Source of the DNA: Pirellulales bacterium
GTDB taxonomy: Bacteria > Planctomycetota > Planctomycetia > Pirellulales > Lacipirellulaceae
Assembly (NCBI GenBank): GCA_022448265.1
Contig: JAKVCC010000015.1
Coordinates: forward strand, 57,375-121,374
Direction of reading: 5' to 3'
Length of the DNA stretch: 64,000 bases
Below are positions 54,529 through 63,551 of this stretch, in pieces (the first letter of the stretch is position 1; every line of letters begins with the position of its first letter). The translations under genes and the position numbers were made by a program. The notes under the pieces are model-generated. The model did no database searches. It was not told the origin of the DNA and saw nothing but the letters and a program-made list of their open reading frames with translations.

Positions 54529-56248
54529 TTGGTGGTCCAACGTCCTTTCGCATTCGCGCCTGGCGCTCGAAATTCACAGGCCAGATTTTCTGCCTTTGGA
54601 CTGGCAAGCAGAGCAACCGGCCGCAATCACAGTCCCCTTTCAGGCACCCCGCGTTCAAACCGTGGGATGCTTGTTTCCCGAGGGCGGAGCCGCTTTGGTT
54701 GGAAACGGGCCACTGTCTTTTCAGACCCGCGTTGCTCCCCAGCCAACCAAGCCAATGATTTTGCCAGAGCCGTCGGCGCCGCGACTGCTAAGAGCGGGTG
54801 GCAAGAGCCACACGCGCGTGCGGCCTCCCGCCGACGTGGTGAAGCTCGAAGATCGGCTCCTTTATTTGCTGCAGCCCCCTTTGGAGAATCTGTTTGCCAG
54901 CGAAGCGATGGACTTTCCGTTTCGGCCATTTCGCTACCAGTTTGACGGGATCGCGTTTCTTTACCCCCGGCACGAGGCTGTTTTGGCTGACGAAATGGGC
55001 TTGGGCAAGACTATGCAAGCGATCGTAGCTATGCGTTTGCTGGCCCATCAAGGCCATTTGCGCCGCTCGCTGATCGTGTGTCCTAAACCGCTTGTGACGA
55101 ATTGGAAACGGGAAATCGGCCAATGGGCACCCGAACTTCCCGTCACAATTGTGGAAGGCAAGCAGCAGCGTCGTCACTGGCTGTGGGAAAATGTTAACCG
55201 GGGAGTGTTGCTTGTGAACTATGAGTCCTTGGTGCGAGATTCACCTCAAGCCACTGCTACGTGTTCGCCCTTCGACTTGATGATCATTGATGAAGCGCAG
55301 CGGATCAAAAATGGTCTCAGCACGACCAGCGGGGTGGTTTGCTCAGTCCCGAGACGGCGTAGCTGGGCTCTGACCGGGACTCCTATCGAAAATAGCGTGG
55401 AAGATCTGGTTGGCATTTTCCAATTTGTTTCTCCCGGTTGTTTACAGCCCGAGATGAAAATCCCGGCAATACGCCATTCGGTTCGCGACTACGTTCTTCG
55501 GCGTAGCAAAGATCAAGTGGAGATTGATCTACCCCCTAAGCTGTTTCGGGACGCCAACGTGGAACTCACGGTCGAACAACGCGACGCATATCAACTGGCC
55601 GAGGAAGAAGGCATCGTGCAGCTCCACGATATTGGCAGGGAGCTGACCATCCAGCACGTCTTTGAACTAGTCTTGCGACTAAAGCAGATTTGCAACTTTG
55701 ACCCGGTGACTGGCACCAGCTCAAAACTCGACCGGCTCACGGCCGATCTGGAGGAGTGCGCCGCCAGCGGCCGCAAAGCGATTGTCTTCAGTCAATGGGT
55801 GCAAACAATCACGCAATTGCGCGATCAACTTCAATCCTTGGGCCCACTTGAATACCACGGCAAGATCCCCTCCAGACAGCGTGATGGCGTGATCGAAGCC
55901 TTTCGTAATGATCCCGATTGCCACGTATTGCTGATGAGCTACGGCGCGGGAAGCGTCGGTCTGAATTTGCAATTTGCCGGCTATGTGTTTTTGTTTGACC
56001 GCTGGTGGAATCCGGCTGTGGAAGACCAAGCCATTAATCGAGCGCACCGTATTGGCGCGAGTGGTCCAGTGACTGTAACACGATTCCTAGCAATGGGAAC
56101 CATTGAAGAACGCATCAACAACATACTGGAAAAAAAGCGGGAACTATTCAATGCTGTTTTCGATGCGACTGCGCCGGCCGGAAAAATGGGCATGTCGCGC
56201 GAAGAAATCTTTGGCCTGTTCCAACTCAACTTCCCTGAAGTTGCATAG
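54509..56248 (+). CDS. SNF2/Swi2-family helicase-like ATPase
   Basis: 579 residues from ATG 54509 (MNLSQPNWWSNVLSHS), overlapping the preceding stop. Helicase motifs: I DEMGLGKTMQAIVAMRLL, II IIDEAQRIKN (DEAQ form), III SWALTGTPIEN, V DCHVLLMSYGAGSVGLNLQ, VI DQAINRAHRIGA. The RapA/SNF2 type moves along double-stranded DNA to displace proteins. The N-terminal 160 residues carry no known domain. Its last 23 bases overlap rpsT on the opposite strand. Confidence 0.93.
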   Translation: MNLSQPNWWSNVLSHSRLALEIHRPDFLPLDWQAEQPAAITVPFQAPRVQTVGCLFPEGGAALVGNGPLSFQTRVAPQPTKPMILPEPSAPRLLRAGGKSHTRVRPPADVVKLEDRLLYLLQPPLENLFASEAMDFPFRPFRYQFDGIAFLYPRHEAVLADEMGLGKTMQAIVAMRLLAHQGHLRRSLIVCPKPLVTNWKREIGQWAPELPVTIVEGKQQRRHWLWENVNRGVLLVNYESLVRDSPQATATCSPFDLMIIDEAQRIKNGLSTTSGVVCSVPRRRSWALTGTPIENSVEDLVGIFQFVSPGCLQPEMKIPAIRHSVRDYVLRRSKDQVEIDLPPKLFRDANVELTVEQRDAYQLAEEEGIVQLHDIGRELTIQHVFELVLRLKQICNFDPVTGTSSKLDRLTADLEECAASGRKAIVFSQWVQTITQLRDQLQSLGPLEYHGKIPSRQRDGVIEAFRNDPDCHVLLMSYGAGSVGLNLQFAGYVFLFDRWWNPAVEDQAINRAHRIGASGPVTVTRFLAMGTIEERINNILEKKRELFNAVFDATAPAGKMGMSREEIFGLFQLNFPEVA

Positions 56249-56501
56249 CCTTGATTGCTTTGGAGAGACGGCTCTTCGTACGCGCCGCTTTGTTGGCGTG
56301 AATCACCCGCTTGCCAGCTGCCTGATCAAGTTTTTGTGCAGCTGCCTGATAGGCCGTCTCGCTGGCTCCAACATCGCCGGATTCAATCGCGGCGCGAACT
56401 TTGCGGACGAGCCCCCGCATGTTGGTTTTAACCGTGCGGTTTCGGAGCTGCCGCACCTTGTTTTGACGCAAACGTTTTTTGGAACTGGCAGAATTGGGCA
56501 T
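56226..56501 (-). CDS. rpsT: 30S ribosomal protein S20
   Basis: 91 residues from ATG 56501 (MPNSASSKKRLRQNKVRQLRN), basic helical protein with the usual S20 layout ending KSRLSKAIKAM. It binds 16S rRNA early in 30S assembly. The tracked ORF extends upstream through a repeat that is not coding. Convergent overlap of 23 bp with the SNF2 gene. Confidence 0.95.
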   Translation of the reverse strand: MPNSASSKKRLRQNKVRQLRNRTVKTNMRGLVRKVRAAIESGDVGASETAYQAAAQKLDQAAGKRVIHANKAARTKSRLSKAIKAMQLQGS

Positions 56502-56553
56502 CGGGGCGATTTTCTTCAGGGATTTGGGTTGGGGCGTCGGCCTACCCCCAGTG

Positions 56554-56618
56554 AGTCGATCCAGGGAGTCGATCCAGGGAGTCAATCCAGGGAGTCAATC
56601 CAGTGAGTCAATCCAGTG
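56554..56618. repeat. Five 13-bp tandem copies upstream of rpsT
   Basis: AGTC(G/A)ATCCAG(G/T)G repeated five times, with variants ordered GATCCAGGG, GATCCAGGG, AATCCAGGG, AATCCAGTG, AATCCAGTG. It lies 53-117 bp before the rpsT start, in its leader or promoter, and between rpsT and the TPR gene. Confidence 0.85.
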
Positions 56619-56652
56619 TTAACTAGGCTCGACCCTACTCTGCCGACGCAGA

Positions 56653-58143
56653 TCACTCACTATTGCGTAATTGGGTGATCTTGTCCAGCCGCTCGGCGAC
56701 GTCCCGATACCCGTAGTCGAGGCCAGCCAGCTCAGTTAAATGCTGCTCGGCCCGGTCCAATTCCCGCAAACCGGTCGAGAGGACGCCCGCGCGATAGAGG
56801 CTCAGTCGGCCAGTTTCAGAGTCCTGGCCCTCGCAGGCCTCAATCGCTTGCTCGTAGTGCGAGATGGCCAGCTTGTACTGCTCAATTTTCTGGAAACATT
56901 CACCCAGTTCCAACAACACGGTTGCCGCTCGCTTAGGATCGCCGCGCGATGTCTGCAGTAGCGGGATGGCTTCCTTAGTTTTTCCGGCCCGCTTGAGTCG
57001 GAGTCCAAGCTCAAATTTGATTTGCAGGTTCTCCGGGTCGCGGTCGGTGCGCGCGGCATAAATCTCCAACTCGATCTGATTGGCCTGCTGACGCCACTGC
57101 GACACTAACTGCTGACTCTCCTCGCTCGCTTTGAACTGGTGCTGTTGCTCGGCGATCGCCAACTGGTGCCCCGCACGCCGAATCTGGATATTTTCGAGCC
57201 GCTCCAGTAACTCAAGATGCCCCGTGCCAGCGACTTGCTGGCTGCGGCCGAGCGCTTGCTCTGCATCATCAAACCGGTGCTCGTGCAAATAAATATCGGC
57301 CAGGCGGAAATAGTTTTCCACTTTGGTCGGGTCGCTGCGTATCGCTTCGCGGACACGCTCTTCTGGCGTTAGGGTGGTGTCGCTAGGGCCCTGGCCGGGC
57401 GGATGTTGGGAATGCCGTGCAACCGAGTCTCTGCCCGCGTGCTGTTCCGCTCCCTCGTTTGCCGATCGTCTCCCATCGCCTGGCGCGCTCGGGTCGCGCA
57501 GCGTCGATTCGTAGCCCCCTTCTTGAATTGTCTTTTCCACTGACAGCCCGGCAATCGCCTGGCGCGCTTCCTCGTCATGTGGCTGTGCCCGGCGGACTCG
57601 TTGCCAACAGGCGATGGCTTGGTCAAACTGCCCCATCCGCTGAAGTGTCAGGCCTGCCGTGCGATTGACTTCAACGTGTTGCAGGTCGGCATCAAGGGCG
57701 CTGCGCAAGAAAAATAGTTGGCTTTCATCCGCTTGTAATTGTTCGCAAGCGTCGGCCATAGCCAGTAGCGTGGGGACGTCCCAGGGATTCAGCCTGAGAC
57801 CCTTGCATCCCGCTTGTACGGCCGCTTCCCAATTTCCTTTTCCGGCAGCCTTGGACAGTGCCGAGCGATAGCTCTTCGTCTTGAGCCTGGCCAGTTTGGC
57901 CCCTTTTTTATTGTCGTTGTATTTTTTGTAGAGATTGGTGAAAAAACTCTGCAGATAAGTCAAGTTGCCCGGGTCTTCCACGACGCATTGGGTAAATAAT
58001 TGATTGGCGTAGTCGAAATCGTTTTTCTCGGCGCACCGTTGGCCGTGTTCAAAAACCTTTTGCAGCCGCTGGCGGGAGGCGGCCGACAAAGGGACGGGTC
58101 CGGGCCCGGCGGGCACTCCCGGGGATTGGTGTTCGGCTGTCAT
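56653..58143 (-). CDS. TPR-repeat protein
   Basis: 496 residues. Tetratricopeptide repeats run along the whole length (FDYANQLFTQCVVEDPGNLTYL, WEAAVQAGCKGLRLNPWDVP, FDQAIACWQRVRRAQPHDEEA, then a C-terminal set near residues 390-490). A disordered Gly/Pro-rich stretch lies near 210-260. No signal peptide, so cytosolic. TPR proteins are scaffolds for complexes; the partner is unknown. Divergent from the CobA-HemD gene. Confidence 0.85.
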   Translation of the reverse strand: MTAEHQSPGVPAGPGPVPLSAASRQRLQKVFEHGQRCAEKNDFDYANQLFTQCVVEDPGNLTYLQSFFTNLYKKYNDNKKGAKLARLKTKSYRSALSKAAGKGNWEAAVQAGCKGLRLNPWDVPTLLAMADACEQLQADESQLFFLRSALDADLQHVEVNRTAGLTLQRMGQFDQAIACWQRVRRAQPHDEEARQAIAGLSVEKTIQEGGYESTLRDPSAPGDGRRSANEGAEQHAGRDSVARHSQHPPGQGPSDTTLTPEERVREAIRSDPTKVENYFRLADIYLHEHRFDDAEQALGRSQQVAGTGHLELLERLENIQIRRAGHQLAIAEQQHQFKASEESQQLVSQWRQQANQIELEIYAARTDRDPENLQIKFELGLRLKRAGKTKEAIPLLQTSRGDPKRAATVLLELGECFQKIEQYKLAISHYEQAIEACEGQDSETGRLSLYRAGVLSTGLRELDRAEQHLTELAGLDYGYRDVAERLDKITQLRNSE

Positions 58144-58217
58144 GCGATATATTCTAACAGTAGTCCTGCAACGAACAATGTTTCACGGCCGCATCCACCC
58201 CAGGAAGAAAGTCGTTC

Positions 58218-59720
58218 ATGCCACCGTTTCATGGCAAAGTCACCTTTGTGGGAGCGGGTCCCGGCGATCCGGAGTTGCTTACCCTGCGCGGGGCCGAAGT
58301 GCTTGGGCAGGCCGATATTGTTTTTTATGACTACCTCGTCAATCCGCTCCAGCTTCGCCGGGCAGCGCCTGCCGCTCAGAAGGTTTGCCTGGGAAGTCAT
58401 CGTGACGGGCGCATCCTTTCCCAGGCTGAAATCAACAAGCACGTCATTTGCGCGGCCCATAAGGGCCAACAGGTCGTAAGGCTCAAGGGGGGAGACCCCT
58501 CCATCTTTGGCCGCCTCAGCGAGGAGATTGCTGCCTTGGAAGACGCAGGTGTTTCCTACGAGATCATCCCCGGAATTACGGCAGCTCTGGCGGCCAGTAG
58601 TCATGCGGGTATCCCTCTGACCCATCGGCAGCGCGCTTCCTGCGTGGCCTTCGTTACGGGGCAGGAATGTCGCGACAAAGAGGGGGCCGAACTGGATTTT
58701 TCGAAACTGTCTGCCTTTCCAGGTACGTTGGTGTTTTATATGGGTGTGACGACCGCGCCAGTTTGGGCCGTTGAATTAATGGCCCACGGCAAGCCGGCTA
58801 AAACGCCCGTGGTTATTGTGCGTCATTGTTCTCTGCCCGCGCAGTGCACAGTGCGCACAACCCTCGGCCAGTTGCCTGAAGTATTGTCTCCAGGCAAGCT
58901 GCGTCCGCCCGCGATTGTCATCGTCGGAGACGTCGCGGAGGAGTCGTCGTCCCATACATGGTTTACGTCGCGGCCCCTCTTCGGGAGCCGCGCGCTGGTA
59001 ACCCGAGCTGCGCATCAGAGCGGTACCATGGTCGACCAGCTTACCGAACTTGGAGCGTCGGTCCTCATGCAGCCGGCCATCGAGATCACCGCTGCTGCCG
59101 ACCACAGGCCCCTCGACACAGCGATCGATAACCTGGCTCACTACGATTGGCTGGTGTTTTCCAGTGCCAATGGAGTGCAGTATTTCTTGGCACGGTTGAG
59201 GCAGTTGGGCGGCGATTTGCGCCGCCTGGGAAGCTGTCGCATCGCGGCCATAGGCCCTGCCACGGCCGCGGCGTTGGAGGCGTGTTTCCTCCGTACGGAC
59301 CTACAGCCAGACGAAAATCGGGCGGAAGCCCTCGTAGAGAAATTAGTGCCGCTAGCTACAGGAAAACGGGTATTGCTTCTCCGCGGCAGTCGCGGCCGCG
59401 AAGTATTGCAAGAATCCCTTGGCGAGGCGGGCATCGATGTTGAGCAGGTGGTTGTTTACCAAAGTCGTGATATTGAGCAGGCCGAACCGACCATTGCCGC
59501 CGCACTCCATAGCGGAGAGGTCGACTGGATCACCGTCACCAGTTCAGCCATCGCCGGATCGTTGGTGCGCATGTTTGGCGAAGATCTCAAACAGGCGCGT
59601 CTGGCCGCGATTAGCCCGCTCACTGCAAGTGTACTGGAGGAGGCCGGCTTCCCGCCAGCCGTCGTTGCCAAGGAGTATACGACCAGTGGTCTGCTGGAGG
59701 CGATCGTTGGCGAGCAGTGA
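58218..59720 (+). CDS. cobA-hemD: Fused uroporphyrinogen-III C-methyltransferase / uroporphyrinogen-III synthase
   Basis: 500 residues. Residues 1-245 are the SAM-dependent methyltransferase (VGAGPGDPELLTLRGAE, VRLKGGDPSIFGR, PGITAALAA, FYMGV), making precorrin-2. Residues about 255-500 are HemD (ALVTRAAHQSGTMVDQL, WLVFSSANGVQYF, VTSSAIAGSLVRMFG), which closes the tetrapyrrole ring. It makes uroporphyrinogen III and diverts it toward siroheme or cobalamin. An AGGAAG site precedes the ATG. Confidence 0.95.
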   Translation: MPPFHGKVTFVGAGPGDPELLTLRGAEVLGQADIVFYDYLVNPLQLRRAAPAAQKVCLGSHRDGRILSQAEINKHVICAAHKGQQVVRLKGGDPSIFGRLSEEIAALEDAGVSYEIIPGITAALAASSHAGIPLTHRQRASCVAFVTGQECRDKEGAELDFSKLSAFPGTLVFYMGVTTAPVWAVELMAHGKPAKTPVVIVRHCSLPAQCTVRTTLGQLPEVLSPGKLRPPAIVIVGDVAEESSSHTWFTSRPLFGSRALVTRAAHQSGTMVDQLTELGASVLMQPAIEITAAADHRPLDTAIDNLAHYDWLVFSSANGVQYFLARLRQLGGDLRRLGSCRIAAIGPATAAALEACFLRTDLQPDENRAEALVEKLVPLATGKRVLLLRGSRGREVLQESLGEAGIDVEQVVVYQSRDIEQAEPTIAAALHSGEVDWITVTSSAIAGSLVRMFGEDLKQARLAAISPLTASVLEEAGFPPAVVAKEYTTSGLLEAIVGEQ

Positions 59721-60049
59721 GCACTTGGGGGACAGGAATGAGCGACGCGGGCACATCCGTCTGCGGAGTTCGGGGAGCGTGTGGCCGAAAATTTCAACAG
59801 ACCATTGGGCGCACCGTTATTCTGCAAAACGTCGGCCATGAAGCATGGGCTGCGCCTGCTTTCGTGTCAAACTCTGCCGCCTCTTCCGACTACGGCTGTA
59901 CTCCGCATCCTACCGCTTAGACAGACCTTGCGTGGAAACGTCAGACGTTTGATGTAATGTCTGTGAACTGGCCGATCAAAAGGCAAGGGAAACATTTTGC
60001 GGTTTCGGCGCAGAGCCACTACCGCCGGTCTATTTTTAGGGATTCCTTT
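59721..60049. other. Intergenic stretch, about 330 bp
   Basis: No convincing gene or structured RNA seen; probably promoter region of the small ribbon-helix-helix-like gene. Confidence 0.35.
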
Positions 60050-60289
60050 ATGCAACCACGTCAAAACCCCAAGGTGCGCGCTACTATTTACTTGCCACGT
60101 AATGTTCTCGATGAGGCGCGCGACGCGGCCGTCCATTTGGCCGGCTATCCAGCACGGCTCACGCTCACACAATTGGCCGAGAACGCCCTGCGGGCCGAGC
60201 TGCGGCGTCTGAAGATGCTCTACAATGGGGGGCAAGACTTTCCGCCGCGTAACGAAGAACTGCGTGGTGGACGTCCCATCGCCGCCTAA
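60050..60289 (+). CDS. Small ribbon-helix-helix-like protein
   Basis: 79 residues from ATG 60050 (MQPRQNPKVRATIYLP). A short strand (VRATIYLP) is followed by two helices (NVLDEARDAAVHLAG; TLTQLAENALRAELRRLKML), the layout of ribbon-helix-helix DNA-binding proteins, and a conserved tail (YNGGQDFPPRN ... GGRPI). I recall similar small proteins in actinobacteria and planctomycetes. Probably a transcription or partition-type regulator; no toxin partner is visible. Confidence 0.65.
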   Translation: MQPRQNPKVRATIYLPRNVLDEARDAAVHLAGYPARLTLTQLAENALRAELRRLKMLYNGGQDFPPRNEELRGGRPIAA

Positions 60290-60318
60290 CGACAAGGGTA
60301 ATACGGCACAGGTAATCT

Positions 60319-61467
60319 TTGATGCATTTACAATCCTCCTGCTACCGCGTGTTGATGGGCTTAGCTTTATGCGCGGGTAGCGTGGGCCAATCCTACGGTG
60401 CGCCGTCAGGAAATGCGTTTGCCGATCTTACGCGCATTTGGCAAGCAGAGTTTGGTCAGTTGCCGGACGACTTCCCGCTGGCCTCCCTTTCGACTGATTT
60501 GTTGAATTACATGCCCGGTGTTGATCGTCGCCCCAATCAACCGCATCCAGCTGTTGTCCGGGTGATTGTTCCCGAGCAAGGCGCTACTTCCTACGGTAGC
60601 GGCACGCTTGTGGATGTTCGCGAAAATTTTGGCCTAGTGATTACCAATTGGCACGTTGTGCGCGACGCTCGGGGGCCGGTTGAAGTTGTTTTTCCAGGTG
60701 GCTTCACGTCCAAGGCCCGCGCGCTGAAAGTCGATGCCGATTGGGACCTGGCAGCGCTAGTGGTTTGGCGTCCAGATGTGCAACCGGTTAAAATCGCGGC
60801 CCGTGCTCCGCGCCCAGGCGATCCGTTGACCATCTGTGGATATGGTCAGGGTATGTACCGTATGGCTAGCGGTCGGTGTACCCAGTACTATGCCCCGCGG
60901 CAGGATTTTCCCCAGCAGATGGTCGAGTTGGACGTGGAAGCGCGCCAGGGGGACTCCGGAGGGCCGATTTTTAATTCGCAAGGTGAACTAGCGGGCGTCC
61001 TTTTCGGGGCGGGGCAGGGGACCACCCTGGGAAGTTTTGGGGGCCGAGTCGATTCGTTCCTGGCGACCCTTGCCCCGGACATTGGTTTACTGGCGGAGGG
61101 TGCTGCGCTGAGTACCAACCGGGAAACAGACTCTATTGGTGCGCCGCCGGTCGGTGAGGAAAGCCTCGCTACATGTTCCCGGTCCAACTTGCAGCTGAAA
61201 GAGTCTCAGCACCCGGAGTCGCCATCAGTAGTGTCGATACGGCCCGACGGTGAAGATGCGACCTCTGCCGCGGCGTGGAGCAGCACCTGGCCCGAGGATG
61301 TACTGGACACTACGGTCAGTTTACCTGCGGCAGACGAGATGGCCCGTAGCGACGCCGCCGGTTGGCAGCCGGTCGCGAGCGATTCGCTCTTTGAGCAACT
61401 TAAGACCGCACTCGCCGCGGTGGGACTGTTGGCTATTGCAGTCCAGGTGTTGCGAGTGGCCCGCTGA
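60319..61467 (+). CDS. Membrane-anchored trypsin-like serine protease
   Basis: 382 residues. A signal sequence (LMGLALCAGSVGQSYGA) precedes a chymotrypsin-fold domain with all three catalytic residues: His in VITNWHVVRDA, Asp in DADWDLAALV, Ser in RQGDSGGPIFNS. A Ser/Asp-rich stretch (residues about 260-350) and a C-terminal membrane helix (ALAAVGLLAIAVQVLRVA) follow. No PDZ domain, unlike DegP/HtrA. Predicted to cleave proteins outside the cytoplasmic membrane. Confidence 0.88.
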   Translation: MMHLQSSCYRVLMGLALCAGSVGQSYGAPSGNAFADLTRIWQAEFGQLPDDFPLASLSTDLLNYMPGVDRRPNQPHPAVVRVIVPEQGATSYGSGTLVDVRENFGLVITNWHVVRDARGPVEVVFPGGFTSKARALKVDADWDLAALVVWRPDVQPVKIAARAPRPGDPLTICGYGQGMYRMASGRCTQYYAPRQDFPQQMVELDVEARQGDSGGPIFNSQGELAGVLFGAGQGTTLGSFGGRVDSFLATLAPDIGLLAEGAALSTNRETDSIGAPPVGEESLATCSRSNLQLKESQHPESPSVVSIRPDGEDATSAAAWSSTWPEDVLDTTVSLPAADEMARSDAAGWQPVASDSLFEQLKTALAAVGLLAIAVQVLRVAR

Positions 61468-61522
61468 AGTGGCCCGTCCACATTCCGCCTGCTGGTCAAT
61501 TGTACGAGGCCAGATTGCCGCC

Positions 61523-62011
61523 CTAGGGTGCGAGTTTCGCGCGGAGATCAGCGATAATTGTCGCGGGTACAAAGCGGGCCAGTTCCTGGTCGCCTGCCAG
61601 AGGGGTGATCTGTTTAATGAGTGAACTGGAGACGTGCGAAAACTCATCGTCGGCCATGAGAAAAACCGTTTCCACTTCGGGGTCTAATTTCCGATTGGCG
61701 AGTGTCATCGTGAACTCGGTTTCCATGTCGGTGAGGGAGCGTACGCCCCGAATAATCACCCGCGCATCGCACTCGCGCACAAACTGTACCGCCAAGCCCG
61801 CGAACATTTTCACTTCGACGTTCGGCAAATGACGTGTGGTGCGCTCAATCAATTCGACCCGCTGTTCGGCTGAAAACATCGATTGTTTGTCGATATTGCT
61901 GCCCACGCCGACAATCAAAACATCGACAAGCCGGCTACTCCGCTCAATGACGTTGAGGTGTCCCAAGGTCACCGGGTCGAACGAGCCTGTGTAGACAGCA
62001 CGTCGGGACAT
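61523..62011 (-). CDS. coaD: Phosphopantetheine adenylyltransferase
   Basis: 162 residues, full length. The nucleotidyltransferase motif TGSFDPVTLGHLN, the IIRGVRSLTDMETEF block and VSSSLIKQI identify CoaD, which makes dephospho-CoA from 4'-phosphopantetheine and ATP. Convergent with the protease gene. Confidence 0.97.
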   Translation of the reverse strand: MSRRAVYTGSFDPVTLGHLNVIERSSRLVDVLIVGVGSNIDKQSMFSAEQRVELIERTTRHLPNVEVKMFAGLAVQFVRECDARVIIRGVRSLTDMETEFTMTLANRKLDPEVETVFLMADDEFSHVSSSLIKQITPLAGDQELARFVPATIIADLRAKLAP

Positions 62012-62201
62012 GGGGTGGGTCTTTCAGGGGAAGCGATGCTGTAAAAGTGACTCCACCTTAATATAGCAGCAGCCCTCCGATTTAAGAAGCTGGCCGGCGA
62101 TCGATCTGGCGCCGCCCAGCGCCTAGCGCAGCGGCATCCTTCTATATTGACAGGACATAGCGAGTTGCTCTGGCTGCCATAGTTCCGTTGGTAGGCAGGG
62201 G

Positions 62202-63371
62202 TCAATGAAGACGATTTGGTGCATTGCGTAACGCAGCGATCAGCTTGTCCAGATCCTCTTGATTATTGTAGGCGTGGGCACTGATTCGCAGGCGGCCCGC
62301 ACGACAATTGAGGGCAACGCCCTGCTCAAGGCAGTGCGAGCGGACAGTAACCGGATCGTGACCGGGTAGCTCGAACAAAACGATCCCCGAGCTTTCTGCG
62401 GACGAGCGCGGAGAATGAATGACTGCCCCCAGCGCGCTCAGCGTCTCGACTGCGCGATCCGTAAACTCAAGTATTGCGGCGGCGAGGTTCGCGACACCCA
62501 ATTCCAAAAGCAATCGCAGACTTGCCCCCAATGCCAGGAAGCCAGCCATGTTGTACGAACCTCCTTCGTAGCGCTGGGCGCCTGTTTTGAGAGTTAGCTC
62601 GATGCGGCTGAAGTCGGCGGCGTGGACCACACTATTCCACCCGATTCCGGTGGGCTTCAAACGGGCAAGGCAGTCGCGGCTGAGATAAGCAATGCCCGCC
62701 CCTTCGGGGCCAAGTAGCCACTTGTGGCCATCGGCGGCCAGGCAATCCACGTAGGCCTTGCCGACATCCAAAGGAAAAACGCCCAGGCCTTGAATGGCAT
62801 CGACGAAAAACAAAGCGCCGTGCCTGTGCGCGATCTGGGCGATGGCCTCCAGGTCGCGGCGACAGCCGCTTGAATAGGCCACCCAACTCGTGCTGACCAC
62901 CCGGGTGCGCTCATCGCAATGGGCGGCCAACTGATCGAGGTCGATGCGGCCTCTGTCGGTGGGCACCCGACGGGTTTCCACGCCGCGAACCGCCAGATGC
63001 ATCCACGGATAGAGATTCGACGGAAATTCATCGTCGAAGGTCACGACATTGTCACCCGGTTGCCAGGGGAATCCTTCGGCCACCAGATTGATGCCGGCGG
63101 TGGTATTGGGAACCAACGCGATCTCATCCGCGCTTGCGCCGATGAGCTCGGCGGCGACGGCGCGGGTGTCTTGCAACTGGCGGATCCACTCCAGCCAAAT
63201 GGTGTCGCCCTCGTCAGCAGCCTGCTCAAGCCACGTGTGCAGCGCGTGCCTGCCAGGTCCCGAAAGGGGCGCCACGGCCGCATGATCGAAGTAGGCCCAT
63301 TTTCGGGTGACGGTCATCTGCTCACGCAGCAGCCGTCGGGTGGATTCGATCTGACGCTGCTGGCTGGCCAT
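62202..63371 (-). CDS. Class-V aminotransferase (cysteine-desulfurase-like)
   Basis: 389 residues. PLP-dependent fold: FDHAAVAPLSGPG at the N-terminus, VDAIQGLGVFPLDV (Asp), and the Schiff-base Lys in ADGHKWLLGPEG, then RYEGGSYNMAGF. This is the SufS/NifS/isopenicillin-epimerase group. No Cys in the usual desulfurase loop is obvious, so sulfur mobilisation cannot be asserted. The substrate is unknown. Confidence 0.85.
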   Translation of the reverse strand: MASQQRQIESTRRLLREQMTVTRKWAYFDHAAVAPLSGPGRHALHTWLEQAADEGDTIWLEWIRQLQDTRAVAAELIGASADEIALVPNTTAGINLVAEGFPWQPGDNVVTFDDEFPSNLYPWMHLAVRGVETRRVPTDRGRIDLDQLAAHCDERTRVVSTSWVAYSSGCRRDLEAIAQIAHRHGALFFVDAIQGLGVFPLDVGKAYVDCLAADGHKWLLGPEGAGIAYLSRDCLARLKPTGIGWNSVVHAADFSRIELTLKTGAQRYEGGSYNMAGFLALGASLRLLLELGVANLAAAILEFTDRAVETLSALGAVIHSPRSSAESSGIVLFELPGHDPVTVRSHCLEQGVALNCRAGRLRISAHAYNNQEDLDKLIAALRNAPNRLH

Positions 63372-63551
63372 GGCAACTCGCGGTGGTCAAAGTTGGGCGC
63401 TGCTCGCATAATAATAGCCTATTGATCTTTGTGCTGCTAATGAACCATCGCCCCAATCGATAATTGGTCCGCAGGTAGCCAGTTGTAGCAGTAGGTGGTT
63501 GGCTGCGAGGCGTTTCACAAGTTCACGGTGGGAGAATCTCCATTGCACGGC

